Source: CAUZIB01 sp963663925
GTDB lineage: Bacteria; Acidobacteriota; Vicinamibacteria; Vicinamibacterales; UBA8438
DNA length: 64,000 nucleotides
Assembly: GCA_965237405.1 (NCBI GenBank)
Contig: OZ250139.1
Coordinates: 1,922,001 to 1,986,000 of the forward strand
Direction: 5' to 3'
Shown here piece by piece: positions 26,006 through 33,133 of the stretch; positions within the stretch are counted from its first letter, which is position 1; every line of letters starts with the position of its first letter. Position numbers and translations under genes: made by a program. The notes under the pieces are model-generated. The model was not told the DNA's origin, made no database searches, and saw nothing but the letters and a program-made list of their open reading frames with translations.

Positions 26006-27544
26006 GTGACACCCTACACACTGGCTGACGTCACGACCGCGTTTGGGGAACCGACAGCACCCGAACCAGGTACGACGACACCTTTTACTATTCCTGAAAC
26101 CATTCCCAAGGGTGACCGCCACTACACCCTCTTCCGCTTCTTCCGCTCGCAGAAGGCTCGCAAGGCGTCACTTAAAGTGGCGCTGGCTGGATGTCATGCG
26201 CTGAACGAGGAGCAGTGCGAGCCTCCGATTGCGCACGCAGAACTGGACGACTACCTACGGCGGGTGTGGCCCCAACAAGACGATCCCACGTTCCAGCAGG
26301 CTCGTTCCCAACCGGCAGGCCCAGAACGCCTCGACGAAGTACCCGACGATGACGAAAACGGGAAGCTGAAGTTCAAACCGTTTACCGACATTGAACGCAA
26401 GCTCCCGGAGCACCTATTCGGCAAGAGACTGTATCGGGGGACTCCAACACTTCTCGTCGGTGAAGGGGCGGTTGGAAAGGGGTTCGTACTGGCCGATATT
26501 GCGGCTCGGTTTACGACCGGGACACCGTTTGTGGACGCGTTGCACAGCGAACAACAGCACACCCGTCCCTCCAACGTCGCGATCATGTTGACAGAAGATG
26601 CGGAGGGCATCTTTAAGGATCGTTTCGAGGCCGCAGGGGGGGACAGTACGCGTATTACTGACTTGAGTAGCACGGACAACGTGGCCGGAATGGATATACG
26701 TTCACCCGTCTTTCTGGAGGACGACCTTCCAGAGCTTATTCGAGAGTTGAAAGAACGAAAGACTGACCTGCTCATTATTGAGACGTTGGTCGAGCACATG
26801 GGTAACAGGTCTGGTAAAAGGCTTCCCAATACGTCCAACGAGCTAGAGGTCAGAAACCAGCTTCGTCGGCTGTTGGCCGTCTGTCAGGCCGCGGACATTT
26901 ACTGCATTGCTGTGATGCACCCTCGCAAGGGCAACACCGGAAAGGCGATTGAGTCTCCGTCTGGAAGTCGAGGGTTTACCAACGCCGCGAGGAGCGTGCA
27001 GTTCTGTTACCTGGACCCGCCAACGGAGGAGAAACCGGCTGAGGACAATCCTGTACGACTGTTGAGCACCGGGAAGGTGAACTACGTCGCCAAAGAACCA
27101 CCGACGTTGCGATTCAAGGTGCGTAGTTTCATCGGCGAAGCGCCCTGCGGGTGTGCGGACCTTCGCGAGTGCGACCACCCGGCACGCGTGGACTGGTTCA
27201 AAGGCGACGATCTCTACGACGAGCGCACGGCGCAGGAAGTGGTGGAGACGGAGCAAGAGGGTGAGACGAAACACCCGCCGGCGAAACAGAAGGCGATGAA
27301 CTTCCTGGAGGGGCTCATACAGCCTGATGGGTGGATTCGGATTCCGGCTGTGAAGATACAAGCCATGGCCGCAGAACACGGTGTCACTAGGCCTTCACTT
27401 CAAGCCGCGAAGACGGAACTCGGGCTCGTCTCAAAACGATCATCGAGTGCACACGCGGGGGTGTCGGCGTGGTGCACGGAGGAGGCCGACGCAGAGGACC
27501 TGCTGGCGCAGACGACGGATCAGGACCATGCCAGCGAGTTCTAG
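26006..27544 (+). CDS. AAA_25/RepA-like replicative helicase or initiator
   Basis: 512 residues from GTG, one base after the primase stop, with AGGGAG ahead. The RecA-fold ATPase spans about residues 140-350: TLLVGEGAVGKGFVLADIAA (Walker A), NVAIMLTEDAEGIFKDRFEA, KTDLLIIETLVEHM (Walker B) and a sensor-like IYCIAVMHPRKGN. A C-terminal winged-helix-like region (KAMNFLEGLIQPDGWIRIPA) may bind DNA. This is the RSF1010 RepA-like family used by plasmids, phages and satellites to load or drive replication. The coupled primase and downstream repeats point to a self-replicating module. Confidence 0.83.
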   Translation: MTPYTLADVTTAFGEPTAPEPGTTTPFTIPETIPKGDRHYTLFRFFRSQKARKASLKVALAGCHALNEEQCEPPIAHAELDDYLRRVWPQQDDPTFQQARSQPAGPERLDEVPDDDENGKLKFKPFTDIERKLPEHLFGKRLYRGTPTLLVGEGAVGKGFVLADIAARFTTGTPFVDALHSEQQHTRPSNVAIMLTEDAEGIFKDRFEAAGGDSTRITDLSSTDNVAGMDIRSPVFLEDDLPELIRELKERKTDLLIIETLVEHMGNRSGKRLPNTSNELEVRNQLRRLLAVCQAADIYCIAVMHPRKGNTGKAIESPSGSRGFTNAARSVQFCYLDPPTEEKPAEDNPVRLLSTGKVNYVAKEPPTLRFKVRSFIGEAPCGCADLRECDHPARVDWFKGDDLYDERTAQEVVETEQEGETKHPPAKQKAMNFLEGLIQPDGWIRIPAVKIQAMAAEHGVTRPSLQAAKTELGLVSKRSSSAHAGVSAWCTEEADAEDLLAQTTDQDHASEF

Positions 27545-27561
27545 GCCTGCAGCCCGACGGT

Positions 27562-27710
27562 TTCACTCATTCCCTATGGCCCCCTTTTAAAGAATGAGTG
27601 AGACAGAGTAGGAAATACATACACAATTCCGAGGCAGGATGAAAATGAGTAGTAAACATATACTCCCGATCACTCCCGCTCACTCCTACAGGCCATGGGA
27701 ATGAGTGGAA
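27562..27710. other. Iteron-like repeat cluster, candidate replication origin
   Basis: GAATGAGTG-type words recur in both orientations: TTCACTCATTC (27562-27572), GAATGAGTGAG (27592-27602), AAATGAGTAG (27643-27652), CACTCCC and CACTCCT (27671 and 27681) and GGAATGAGTGG (27698-27708). The first two form an inverted pair around an AT-rich TTTTAAAG. Position directly after the helicase gene fits an origin. Confidence 0.6.
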
Positions 27711-27720
27711 TCGGTGAGGG

Positions 27721-28003
27721 TCAGGCGGACCTCCTCACCTGCAGGCACGTCGCTTACCCCATGGAGAGGCCCGGCGGACTTGCGCAAGGGTGCCCCCCCC
27801 CGTCTCCCGTACTGGTGGAGCCCCAGCGCCCTGGGAACGCACCAGCACCACCGTGGACGGCTCTGGTCCCAGTCTGAGTGCAAACCCCCTTACCAGGGCC
27901 ATCCGATTGCCACCAGGACCAACCTGGCGAGCGCCCGTTTCGGTTGGTGCAGTTTGAACGATAACGACAATTATTAACCATTATAGGAGCCTCGGCCGGC
28001 GGC
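27721..28003. other. Non-coding stretch before the HGG-motif gene
   Basis: No gene seen. The last 50 bases become AT-rich (GATAACGACAATTATTAACC) and contain AGGAG, so a promoter and leader for 28004 probably lie here. Confidence 0.4.
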
Positions 28004-28633
28004 ATGGAAAGGCGAAAGATGGGCGAAGGAATCATAAGTAACACGCAGATACTCGCGAAGATACGCGCAGAACGCGAGGCGCTGGAGAAAATCAAGGTCA
28101 CCCTTGGACAAAACCGTCGTGAAGGTGCGACTTGCGGCGCGAAAACATCTGCGGGTAACCCTTGTCGACGGGCTCCGATAGTCGGTGGTTCTCGGTGCTG
28201 TTTACACGGCGGCGCCTCGCCGTTGGCGCGACAGGAAGCGGAGCGCCGAATGCTTCTCGGTGTGTCGTTTGCTTTGGACCGTCTCCTTGATGCAGTCGCT
28301 GAGCATGATCATCCACCTTGCGACCATTGCGGTTGTAGCCCATCGAAGGCTGACCCGACCGTACTCCGCGCGGCGATCGCGCTGCTCGACCGCAGCGGTT
28401 TCGGTCCGGGTTTACGACTTCAGCATTCGACAGAAGACGAGGTTGTAAGCGAGATTCGCGTCAACATCATCGAGCCATCGCCGGAACAGGTCGCGGCTGA
28501 TGAGGATTCAGACCGGGAGGTCGCGGCCGCGCGTCAGGCCGAGCGTCAGGCGAACGCGTTTGAACCCAAACCCAAACGGCTCACACCGTACAAAGATAAC
28601 AGCGTCAGTTTCAACTTGGAGCTTGACCAATGA
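28004..28633 (+). CDS. HGG-motif zinc protein, possible small terminase-like
   Basis: 209 residues; a start at 28019 is also possible. The central motif TCGAKTSAGNPCRRAP followed by RCCLHGGASPLA has spaced Cys residues before an HGG, as in HGGxSTG-domain proteins that often accompany phage packaging genes and some small terminase subunits. A second Cys cluster PPCDHCGCSPSKAD and a helical middle follow, and the C-terminus is charged (RQAERQANAFEPKPKRL). The terminase assignment is an inference from the motif and position. It is followed at 28630 with a 4-bp overlap. Confidence 0.6.
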   Translation: MERRKMGEGIISNTQILAKIRAEREALEKIKVTLGQNRREGATCGAKTSAGNPCRRAPIVGGSRCCLHGGASPLARQEAERRMLLGVSFALDRLLDAVAEHDHPPCDHCGCSPSKADPTVLRAAIALLDRSGFGPGLRLQHSTEDEVVSEIRVNIIEPSPEQVAADEDSDREVAAARQAERQANAFEPKPKRLTPYKDNSVSFNLELDQ

Positions 28634-29079
28634 CCCCGGAGCAGTTCGTGAGCGCACTTCGCGCGAGAGGCGTCACACTCGGCGTTAAGAACAATCGGCT
28701 GCGGCTCGACCCCGGTTCAGCGTGGCGAACACTCGCGGCTGACGAAGCGGCGTGCGTGGCCGAACATCGCGCCGATATCAAACGTCTGGCCGATGGCTCG
28801 GAGCCCACAGAACGTCGTACCTCTGAGCCCGAACTTGAAGCCGCACCGACAGAACCAACACCCGAACCAACGGTCTGGACAGCGGACTACACCCGTCGCG
28901 TCACCACACAAGACCTACACGACACGGGGGTCACGGGCTCCAACCGTGCGGCGTATGAGCAAGCCCGAGACTGGCTCCGCGAACGGGACCGAGAAGAACG
29001 CTCGAAACGAGCTACAGCAACGATGTTTGAAAGCCTCCGCCGACGGCAACACGGCACGCATGGAGGCTATCGCGAATGA
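28630..29079 (+). CDS. TubC N-terminal docking domain-like protein
   Basis: 149 residues. Residues 1-55 (MTPEQFVSALRARGVTLGVK, NNRLRLDPGS, AACVAEHRADIKRLA) match the TubC_N docking fold, known from PKS/NRPS subunits but also found alone in mobile elements. A Pro/Glu/Thr-rich linker (EPELEAAPTEPTPEPTV) and a basic helical tail follow. Function in this setting is unknown. It overlaps both neighbours by 4 bp (ATGA), so it is in one translational unit with them. Confidence 0.65.
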   Translation: MTPEQFVSALRARGVTLGVKNNRLRLDPGSAWRTLAADEAACVAEHRADIKRLADGSEPTERRTSEPELEAAPTEPTPEPTVWTADYTRRVTTQDLHDTGVTGSNRAAYEQARDWLRERDREERSKRATATMFESLRRRQHGTHGGYRE

Positions 29080-29210
29080 CCGCGAAACGACTTCTGAGTC
29101 AACTGGCGGACCGGGGCATCCGGTTCGTGCTGCATCGAAACCGCGTCTCGTTGCAGCTCACCAGTGTACCGCCCCAGGGTTCTTGGACAGTGGTTTGAAG
29201 GTAATCACTT

Positions 29211-30104
29211 CTATGCTGCCGCGTCTAGCCCGACCCGGTCGCGTCGCACCTGGGCTGGGCTTCGATAGTCGTACTTCTCAAGCATCCACTGTTCGTTGTA
29301 TGTCCGCTTGAACTCAAGCAAGGCGAGGCGGAGCTCCTCGATCGTTTCGAAGCTCCGTACCCACAAGACGTTCTCCTTCAGTGTGCGGATGAAGCGCTCA
29401 GCGACGCCATTCCCTTCGGGCTCCCGCACGAAGCTCGGTGAGCTCTCGATACCAAAGAACTTGATCTCCCGTTGGAAGTCATCGGCCAGGTAGTTCGATC
29501 CGTGGTCGTGACGAAGACGAAGCCCGCTGGCGACACCTTTGGCGATGGCGCCGAAGCGTTCCCGGACGCCCTGGCGGATCGGCTCCAGGGCCTCGAACCG
29601 GCTCCCGCTCTTGGCCGCATGGAGGCCGATGCACTCGGTCGTACAGTGATCGACAGCCACGAACACGAACGCCGCCCCCTCGCCGACCGTCACCGTGGCC
29701 GACATGTCCGTTCCCCACATCACATCGGGGGCCTCCGTGGTGATCGTGCCGTCATGCGCCTTCGGGCCGTGCGCGTGCCCCGCGCGGTGCGGGGCCTGGA
29801 GGTCGTGCTCCCGCATCAACCGCCGCACCCGCTCCTTCGAGGTGCGGATCCCCGCGACCCGCAGCTTCGCCCAGGCTTTGCGGTACCCCTCGCCATGAAA
29901 CGGCGAGGCTTCGAGTACCCGGCGGATGTGGCCGACCAGCACCTCGTCCGGGGCGGCACCGACCGGCCCGCGGCGACACCACGGCGCGCGTGACCTCGTC
30001 GCGTGACGCCTCGCGTAGACGCTGGACCGCGCCCGCTCCCACACGCGGTAGATCCGCTGCACGCCGTACGCCCGACGGGTGGAGATCGAATGGGCGCCAC
30101 TCAT
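29211..30104 (-). CDS. IS3-family transposase OrfB (copy 2)
   Basis: 297 residues, strongly similar to 20507-21400. Core motifs APDVMWGTDMSATVT, LRHDHGSNYLADDF and EPEGNGVAERFIRTLKENVL are intact, and the start overlaps OrfA by 4 bp. Scattered substitutions relative to copy 1 show the copies are not from a single recent event. Confidence 0.92.
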   Translation of the reverse strand: MSGAHSISTRRAYGVQRIYRVWERARSSVYARRHATRSRAPWCRRGPVGAAPDEVLVGHIRRVLEASPFHGEGYRKAWAKLRVAGIRTSKERVRRLMREHDLQAPHRAGHAHGPKAHDGTITTEAPDVMWGTDMSATVTVGEGAAFVFVAVDHCTTECIGLHAAKSGSRFEALEPIRQGVRERFGAIAKGVASGLRLRHDHGSNYLADDFQREIKFFGIESSPSFVREPEGNGVAERFIRTLKENVLWVRSFETIEELRLALLEFKRTYNEQWMLEKYDYRSPAQVRRDRVGLDAAA

Positions 30105-30460
30105 CGCGTCGACCTCCTCCGGGCCAAAGGGGAGCCGGCCTCCAGCTGGTCCACCTTCGCGTAGAGCAGTTCGTTCTCCATCAGCAGCTCGCCGACCTTG
30201 GCCCGCAGCCGACGGTTGTCTTCACCCCGGGCATCCGTCGCTCGGCTCTTCAGGCCCGCCTGGCCCGCGGCCAGAAACTGATCGCGCCACTGCGACGCCC
30301 GCGCCGCCGTGATCCTCCACTCCCGCGACACGGACTCGAGATCCTCCCCGCGCAGCAAGCACATCACCACGGCGCTCTTGCGACCGACTGAAAACCGGCC
30401 CCCTCCGGTCGCCCTCCGGCCTCCCTCCGCCACCGCCGACTCCTGATCGTGCTTCTCCAT
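30101..30460 (-). CDS. IS3-family OrfA (copy 2)
   Basis: About 119 residues. HTH region KSAVVMCLLRGEDLESVSRE with WRITAARASQWRDQFLAAGQ and coiled C-terminal helix RAKVGELLMENELLYAKVDQ. Start chosen at the ATG after GGAGGAG. Confidence 0.86.
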   Translation of the reverse strand: MEKHDQESAVAEGGRRATGGGRFSVGRKSAVVMCLLRGEDLESVSREWRITAARASQWRDQFLAAGQAGLKSRATDARGEDNRRLRAKVGELLMENELLYAKVDQLEAGSPLARRRSTR

Positions 30461-30524
30461 CTCGACACTCCTCCTACGAGAACTCTCTCGCAATCAAGTG
30501 TCCAAGAAAACCCTGGGGCGCCCC

Positions 30525-30770
30525 ATGACTGCGAAAAAGGATGTCCGCGTGCGGTGGAGAGCAAAGCTAAAGTGCTGGCGATTGCTTTCACTGAGTGACC
30601 GTGCACGTGACTACCTTCGGACGATGGGTTGGCCTGCACCGATAGCCGCGCTGGATCTCGAGGAGGACGAAGGATGCGAGATGTTGCACGCCATGCAGAA
30701 TCGCGGGTTCAACGTCGTATTCGAGAAGATCACCAGAACTAGAAAACGCCGTCAACGCAACACGGCTTAA
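30525..30770 (+). CDS. Small hypothetical protein of the satellite-like element
   Basis: The frame gives up to 81 residues, RWRAKLKCWRLLSLSDRARD, YLRTMGWPAPIAALDLEEDE, FNVVFEKITRTRKRRQ. The ATG at 30525 uses the last base of the IS3 element, so the native start is probably further in (GTG near 30549 or ATG at 30627). It overlaps the end of the broken TubC-like gene in another frame. No family recognised. Confidence 0.5.
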   Translation: MTAKKDVRVRWRAKLKCWRLLSLSDRARDYLRTMGWPAPIAALDLEEDEGCEMLHAMQNRGFNVVFEKITRTRKRRQRNTA

Positions 30771-30786
30771 CTGAGGAGAATCAACG

Positions 30787-31104
30787 ATGAACGTTGCACA
30801 AGAAAACGCCGCCAAACGCGCTCAGGCAGGTGTCCGTACTGTCACACACGAACAGTTGCAGGCGTTGACCAACAGCACGCCGACTGCAACACCGAAAGCC
30901 GCCGCTGGTAACGTCTACGCGAACCCACCGGACGGGTACGCGATTGCGTTATCAAAACTCGCTTCGGAAGCCCCTACAGTCGCCGCGACTGTCCCAACAC
31001 ACCATGATCGACGCGGCTTCAAAACCTCGCAGACACTCAACACTGTACCCGCCCCGGACGGCTACAAAATTGCGCTCGACAAACAGCGAAAGGAGAAGAA
31101 GTAA
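30787..31104 (+). CDS. Hypothetical protein with two PDGYxIALxK repeats
   Basis: 105 residues, ribosome site GAGGAG ahead of the ATG. Low-complexity Ala/Thr-rich protein containing NPPDGYAIALSKL (about residues 47-59) and APDGYKIALDKQR (about 89-101), an internal repeat 42 residues apart. No transmembrane or enzyme motif. Followed after 2 bp by 31107, so cotranscribed. Confidence 0.65.
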   Translation: MNVAQENAAKRAQAGVRTVTHEQLQALTNSTPTATPKAAAGNVYANPPDGYAIALSKLASEAPTVAATVPTHHDRRGFKTSQTLNTVPAPDGYKIALDKQRKEKK

Positions 31105-31106
31105 CC

Positions 31107-31721
31107 ATGGCCAAAGCTGAGCTGCTTGAACGCGCTGAGACGGCTGAAACCCGTCTCAGCGCCCGACTTGCCCGACTCCCCGATGCCGAAGATGCACCCA
31201 CCGACCGGCTGTGCGATGCCATCCGCGCAGAAGCCCTGAACGGGCGTTCGGTCGCGGGTCGCCTTCGCAACCAGATGTTGAACGTTCACAAACCGAAGAA
31301 GTCTCTCGGCCTGAAACCGCTCGAAGCATGGCGGGATCTCCTCGTCGGCGCGACGACGCATTTCGAGCAAGAACTTGAGGCCTTCGAGTTGCTCCCCGAC
31401 TCCGAACAGCGACACCGCTACACCGAGATTTCGGCCGTGCGGTTTGCGCTCAAGGTGATTGCGAATGGTCCGAACACGGATCAGGGTGAAAGCTCCCTGG
31501 CGAATGAGTGGCTCATACGGGCGGGACTTCAACCGGAATGGGGGGAGCGTACGCCGTTCTCTGGTCGCGCCGGACTTCGGATGGTCACCCGTCGAATTGC
31601 CGACGTGGAGAAACGCCTGTCTGAGACCTCACACCAGCTAGAGCGCACCGTCACCGCCGCTGAGGCGCTTTTGGAAACGCCGGAGATTACCTTTGCGGGA
31701 CCTGAAGCGGTCACGGCATAA
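31107..31721 (+). CDS. Hypothetical helical protein of the satellite-like element
   Basis: 204 residues, ribosome site AAGGAG. Mostly alpha-helical by eye: LERAETAETRLSARLARLPD, HFEQELEAFELLPDSEQRHR, then ADVEKRLSETSHQLERTVTA with heptad-like spacing at the C-terminus. No recognised family. It lies in the same rightward unit as 30787 and 31741. Confidence 0.6.
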   Translation: MAKAELLERAETAETRLSARLARLPDAEDAPTDRLCDAIRAEALNGRSVAGRLRNQMLNVHKPKKSLGLKPLEAWRDLLVGATTHFEQELEAFELLPDSEQRHRYTEISAVRFALKVIANGPNTDQGESSLANEWLIRAGLQPEWGERTPFSGRAGLRMVTRRIADVEKRLSETSHQLERTVTAAEALLETPEITFAGPEAVTA

Positions 31722-31740
31722 ACGAAAGGATTACAACACC

Positions 31741-31887
31741 ATGACGGAACGGGAAAAGCTCCAATCGTGGCGGATTTTTCTTGGCGGGTGTGAGCAAGAG
31801 TTCTCCAAAGCTCTCAGGGACTTGTCCCTAATGCCGCCCCACTCGACACAGGCGCGACTCGTGGAGCTTGAAACACGGTGGCACTAG
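31741..31887 (+). CDS. Very small hypothetical protein; its 3' end is part of a direct repeat
   Basis: 48 residues from ATG 31741: MTEREKLQSWRIFLGGCEQE, FSKALRDLSLMPPHSTQARL, VELETRWH. The final codons (ELETRWH, TAG) recur in altered form (ELDGRWH, TAG) at 32732, at the start of the second copy of the repeat described separately. AAAGGA lies about 12 bases ahead of the start. Confidence 0.55.
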   Translation: MTEREKLQSWRIFLGGCEQEFSKALRDLSLMPPHSTQARLVELETRWH

Positions 31888-32086
31888 CGGGAGCCGGGGC
31901 TTCCACAGGGAGACAGTGTGTGACCCCCTTCCTGATTCAAAGACCTGATGCGGCCCGGCTCTCCGACCTTCGCTGTCGGGGGTGGAGGTTCAACCTAAAC
32001 CGCGTCTGGTCAAGGGTTGCATAGCCGGTCGTTCGGACTTGAGCCGTCGAGCGACCGGCACCTTACTCTTACGTTTGCGAAATGAT
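31864..32086. repeat. Structured direct repeat, copy A
   Basis: 223 bp, repeated at 32732-32951. Conserved parts include GGTGGCACTAGCGGGAGCCG, the pairing partner CCCGGCTCTCCG, CCTTCGCTGTCGGG, a hairpin GCCGGTCG...CGAGCGACCGGC and CACCTTACTCTTA.GTTTGCG. The segments between the pairing arms have diverged, as expected of a structured RNA or a folded recombination site. Confidence 0.75.
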
Positions 32087-32151
32087 GGTAGTGTCTCAGT
32101 TTGAGATTCGGCGTTTCTGGTCATCGGTCTACGCAGTTAATATCCGCTACT

Positions 32152-32643
32152 CTATACTCGAACATCCGGAAGCGGGTTGCCCCGCTTCCATGCGCGCGCC
32201 GCTCTAATATTCCCCGTTTCCGCAAGCGGTGCCATCAATACAAGCCATCGAACCCAATCACGTTTTTGATCTGGTTGATTCTCTAGTAGTGGGGTTGTGA
32301 TTTTCAGGCGGTGCATTTTCATGCGCAGCGTTGACACACTGTCGAAAAGCCATCCGGTTGAAATAGGATATTCCTCGACGTTATTCCGCAGGCTCCGTAT
32401 GTTATCCGTAAGGCTGTGGAAACGCCGGCTGGGCAACATTGGAGCAATCTGCTCCCGTACTATTCGTCCACCCATAACCATCGTCACCGGAAACGTAACG
32501 CAAGCTAGGAGTACAAAAAAAGGCCGGTGCAAATTGTTGTCGCCAATCACCTGTAATGGGGACTGGATAAACGCCCAGACAGTCCACGCGTTGAGGCCGA
32601 GAAAACTAGCCAACCCTAACGGCCAAGACAAGAACCATTGCAT
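32152..32643 (-). CDS. Membrane protein carried between the two direct repeats
   Basis: 163 residues on the strand opposite to the neighbouring element genes. Two hydrophobic segments near the N-terminus (WFLSWPLGLASFLGLNAWTV and RPFFVLLACVTFPVTMVM) are followed by a charged cytoplasmic-type region (RSLRNNVEEYPISTGWLFDS, LRMKMHRLKIT). No family recognised. The position, as a lone reversed cargo gene near the edge of the element, is where satellites often carry superinfection or exclusion genes (inference). Confidence 0.65.
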   Translation of the reverse strand: MQWFLSWPLGLASFLGLNAWTVWAFIQSPLQVIGDNNLHRPFFVLLACVTFPVTMVMGGRIVREQIAPMLPSRRFHSLTDNIRSLRNNVEEYPISTGWLFDSVSTLRMKMHRLKITTPLLENQPDQKRDWVRWLVLMAPLAETGNIRAARAWKRGNPLPDVRV

Positions 32644-32731
32644 GAGCCGACAGAATACATCTCGACTTCTCTATTTGTAAAATGCATAACCCCCTATGCA
32701 AGGGTTACTTCTGAGTCGCCCTACACTGGCT

Positions 32732-32951
32732 GAGCTTGACGGACGGTGGCACTAGCGGGAGCCGGGGCCACAGGGAGACAACGTGCAACCACTTACTGTT
32801 AAAGACAAGGCGCAGCCCGGCTCTCCGGCCTTCGCTGTCGGGAGCGAAGGGTCAATTCCAATCACCGCGTCTTGTCGCTGGTCGCATCGCCGGTCGTTCG
32901 GACTTGAGCCGTCGAGCGACCGGCACCTTACTCTTATGTTTGCGAAATGAT
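32732..32951. repeat. Structured direct repeat, copy B
   Basis: 220-bp partner of 31864-32086. It begins with a degenerate copy of the end of the 31741 gene, so the duplicated unit includes the last coding bases. Both hairpins are kept. Confidence 0.75.
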
Positions 32952-33032
32952 CCACCTGGTGGGCGGTCAAGCGCATCGCCCGGCTGTTCTTCCCTGAGGA
33001 CCCGGGATTAGGTTGCGTAAGATATATTACAT

Positions 33033-33133
33033 CGCCCTAGGGTTTTCTTGGACACTTGATTGCGAGAAAGTTCTCGCAGGAGGAGTGTCGAAATGGATGC
33101 TCGAGAAATACGCGTACCGAAGCCCCGTGCAGG
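33033..33133 (+). repeat. Internally deleted IS3 remnant
   Basis: Starts with the IS3 right terminus (CGCCCTAGGGTTTTCTTGG), keeps the OrfA leader with its GGAGGAG and ATG, then jumps to the end of OrfB (WMLEKYAYRSPVQ). Over 1.1 kb of the element is missing. Cut at 33134 by an IS5 element. Confidence 0.75.

Larger units (their letters stand above)
29165..30525 (-). mobile_element. IS3-family element, copy 2
   Basis: Ends TGTACCGCCCCAGGG (29165) and the complement of TGGGGCGCCCCAGGG (to 30525). It is closely similar to the copy at 20461-21818. No target duplication is evident (flanks CACCAG and TGACTG). Confidence 0.85.
29076..30598 (+). pseudogene. Second small TubC-like gene, interrupted by IS3
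   Basis: Starts MTAKRLLSQLADRGIRFVLH, RNRVSLQLTS (29076-29164). Removing 29165-30525 restores the frame exactly: SDCEKGCPRAVESKAKVLAI, AFTE, stop at 30598, giving 53 residues with the same helix-strand-helix plan as the preceding gene. It was presumably a tandem paralogue. Confidence 0.65.
23143..32951. mobile_element. Candidate integrative phage satellite (PICI-like), invaded by an IS3 element
   Basis: Between an integrase remnant (left) and insertion-sequence debris (right) lies a coherent gene set: zinc ribbon and integrase leftward; small protein, HTH/AlpA-like, PrimPol, AAA_25 helicase, iteron-like repeats, HGG-motif protein, TubC-like proteins and unknowns rightward. Base composition is visibly more AT-rich than the flanks. 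Int-regulator-primase-replicase-terminase order without structural genes is the PICI plan. The limits are approximate because I could not identify matching att repeats. Confidence 0.65.

Noticed and set aside
31864..32951. The direct repeats considered as a CRISPR array or as integron attC sites.
   Set aside because: Only two copies more than 200 bp long occur, with no regular spacers and no cas genes. The core sites expected of attC (RYYYAAC/GTTRRRY) are not in the right positions and there is no integron integrase.
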